From contig JAYESD010000007.1 in the NCBI GenBank assembly GCA_036927565.1, positions 889,644-953,643 on the forward strand: DNA of 64,000 nucleotides, read 5' to 3'. The stretch's first letter is position 1. Each line of letters begins with the position of its first letter. Both the position numbers and the translations under genes were made by a program. The notes under the pieces were generated by a model, which was given only the letters and a program-made list of their open reading frames with translations, did no database searches and had not been told where the DNA came from. The DNA comes from Tuctoria greenei. Its lineage: Eukaryota > Streptophyta > Magnoliopsida > Poales > Poaceae. Shown here piece by piece: positions 63,556-64,000 of this stretch.

Positions 63556-64000
63556 CACTACAACAATCGCGATAATAGACGAAGGCCAGGAAACATCGTC
63601 TATAAGGCCTTCACCGCCGTCTATAACTTATAGACGACGGTATAAGCTTATAGACGACGGTAACCGACCGTCTACGATTATTTGTCGTCTATAACCTTAT
63701 AGACGACGGTTACCGTCGTCAATTAACTAATTGACGACGGCCAACTTTAGCTGTCATCAATAAGTTAGCTCCACCACGTGGCAGGATAGAAACCTTATAG
63801 ACGACGGTGGTCTGGACACATATCAATCTTCTCATAGTTCATACCAAGATCAGAAATCAATTTCTTAGAATGATACATATCCTTAGGCAATTTATGGGGC
63901 TGCGGAAGGACATTGCTGATCAATTTGATGAGGTCATTGTAGCAATTATTGGAGAAGAAATACTTAGACTTAATTGCCATAAATCTAGTCATGAAATTGA
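63556..64000 (-). mobile_element. CACTA-4: left end of another CACTA element, runs off the window
   Basis: Starts CACTACAACAATCGCGATAA, followed by subterminal TATAGACGACGGT motifs in both orientations (63594-63800). A transposase fragment follows at once on the minus strand. The motif differs from those of CACTA-1 and CACTA-2, so it is a third family. The candidate left flank is TAA. The right end lies outside the window. Confidence 0.8.
63795..63992 (-). pseudogene. TNP2 transposase fragment in CACTA-4
   Basis: 65 codons on the minus strand including NDLIKLISNVLPQPHKLPKD and a KIDMCPDH end. They align with residues about 190-240 of the CACTA-2 transposase (DLLNLLAEILPNPNKLPR). This N-terminal-side part lies within 240 bp of the element end, where the C-terminus would be expected for this orientation, so the element is probably an internal-deletion derivative. 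Confidence 0.65.

Overview
This is a plant nuclear window, most likely from a grass (Poaceae). The evidence is CACTA (En/Spm) transposons with TNP2-type transposases, Tat-lineage Ty3/gypsy and chromovirus retroelements, Stowaway- and Tourist-type MITEs, GC-rich first exons and GT-AG introns. I cannot name the species. Most of the window is nested transposable elements. The only gene that clearly looks like a host gene is a triple CCCH zinc-finger gene at 20.26-22.48 kb.

Layout. 0-1.7 kb: remnant of an LTR element. 1.70-14.69 kb: an old CACTA element ('CACTA-1') with GAGACG-type subterminal repeats, a decayed DUF8039-like/Ulp1 gene and a decayed TNP2 transposase. Each gene is split by a solo LTR (3605-4459, target duplication GGTTT; 10590-13731, target duplication GGTAG). 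14.8-15.2 kb: an unidentified two-exon gene fragment. 15.76-19.77 kb: an internally deleted chromovirus. 20.26-22.48 kb: the CCCH gene. 22.8-23.2 kb: a probable Tourist-like MITE. 24,024-40,496: a complete CACTA element ('CACTA-2', 16.5 kb, target duplication CGA). 40.55-41.99 kb: an inverted, truncated relative ('CACTA-3'). 43.7 kb: an 80-bp Stowaway MITE. From 44.59 kb to beyond 63.55 kb: a minus-strand, apparently non-coding LTR element (LARD-like). It is interrupted by a complete 12.8-kb Tat-lineage gypsy element (45,089-57,901, target duplication CTTAG) and then, inside its other LTR, by a fourth CACTA at 63,556.

CACTA-2 is the most interesting unit. Besides an uninterrupted 1133-aa TNP2 transposase and a gene ending in a C48 (Ulp1-type) protease domain, it carries a five-exon gene with an open frame for a SUMO E2-conjugating-enzyme-like protein (UBC9/SCE1 type) that keeps the active-site Cys and the HPN motif. 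It also has two related small acidic-protein genes, a recent 754-bp tandem duplication and internal clusters of its own subterminal motif next to each promoter region. The pairing of an Ulp1-like protease with a SUMO E2-like protein in one transposon suggests, as inference only, a link to host SUMO chemistry.

The second unusual structure is in the LARD-like element. Its internal region (about 58.4-61.7 kb) is a dense run of hairpins. Eight of them share a loop of the form TTTCACGTTGGCTACT while their stems differ in sequence but stay complementary. This looks like a structured RNA rather than a coding region.
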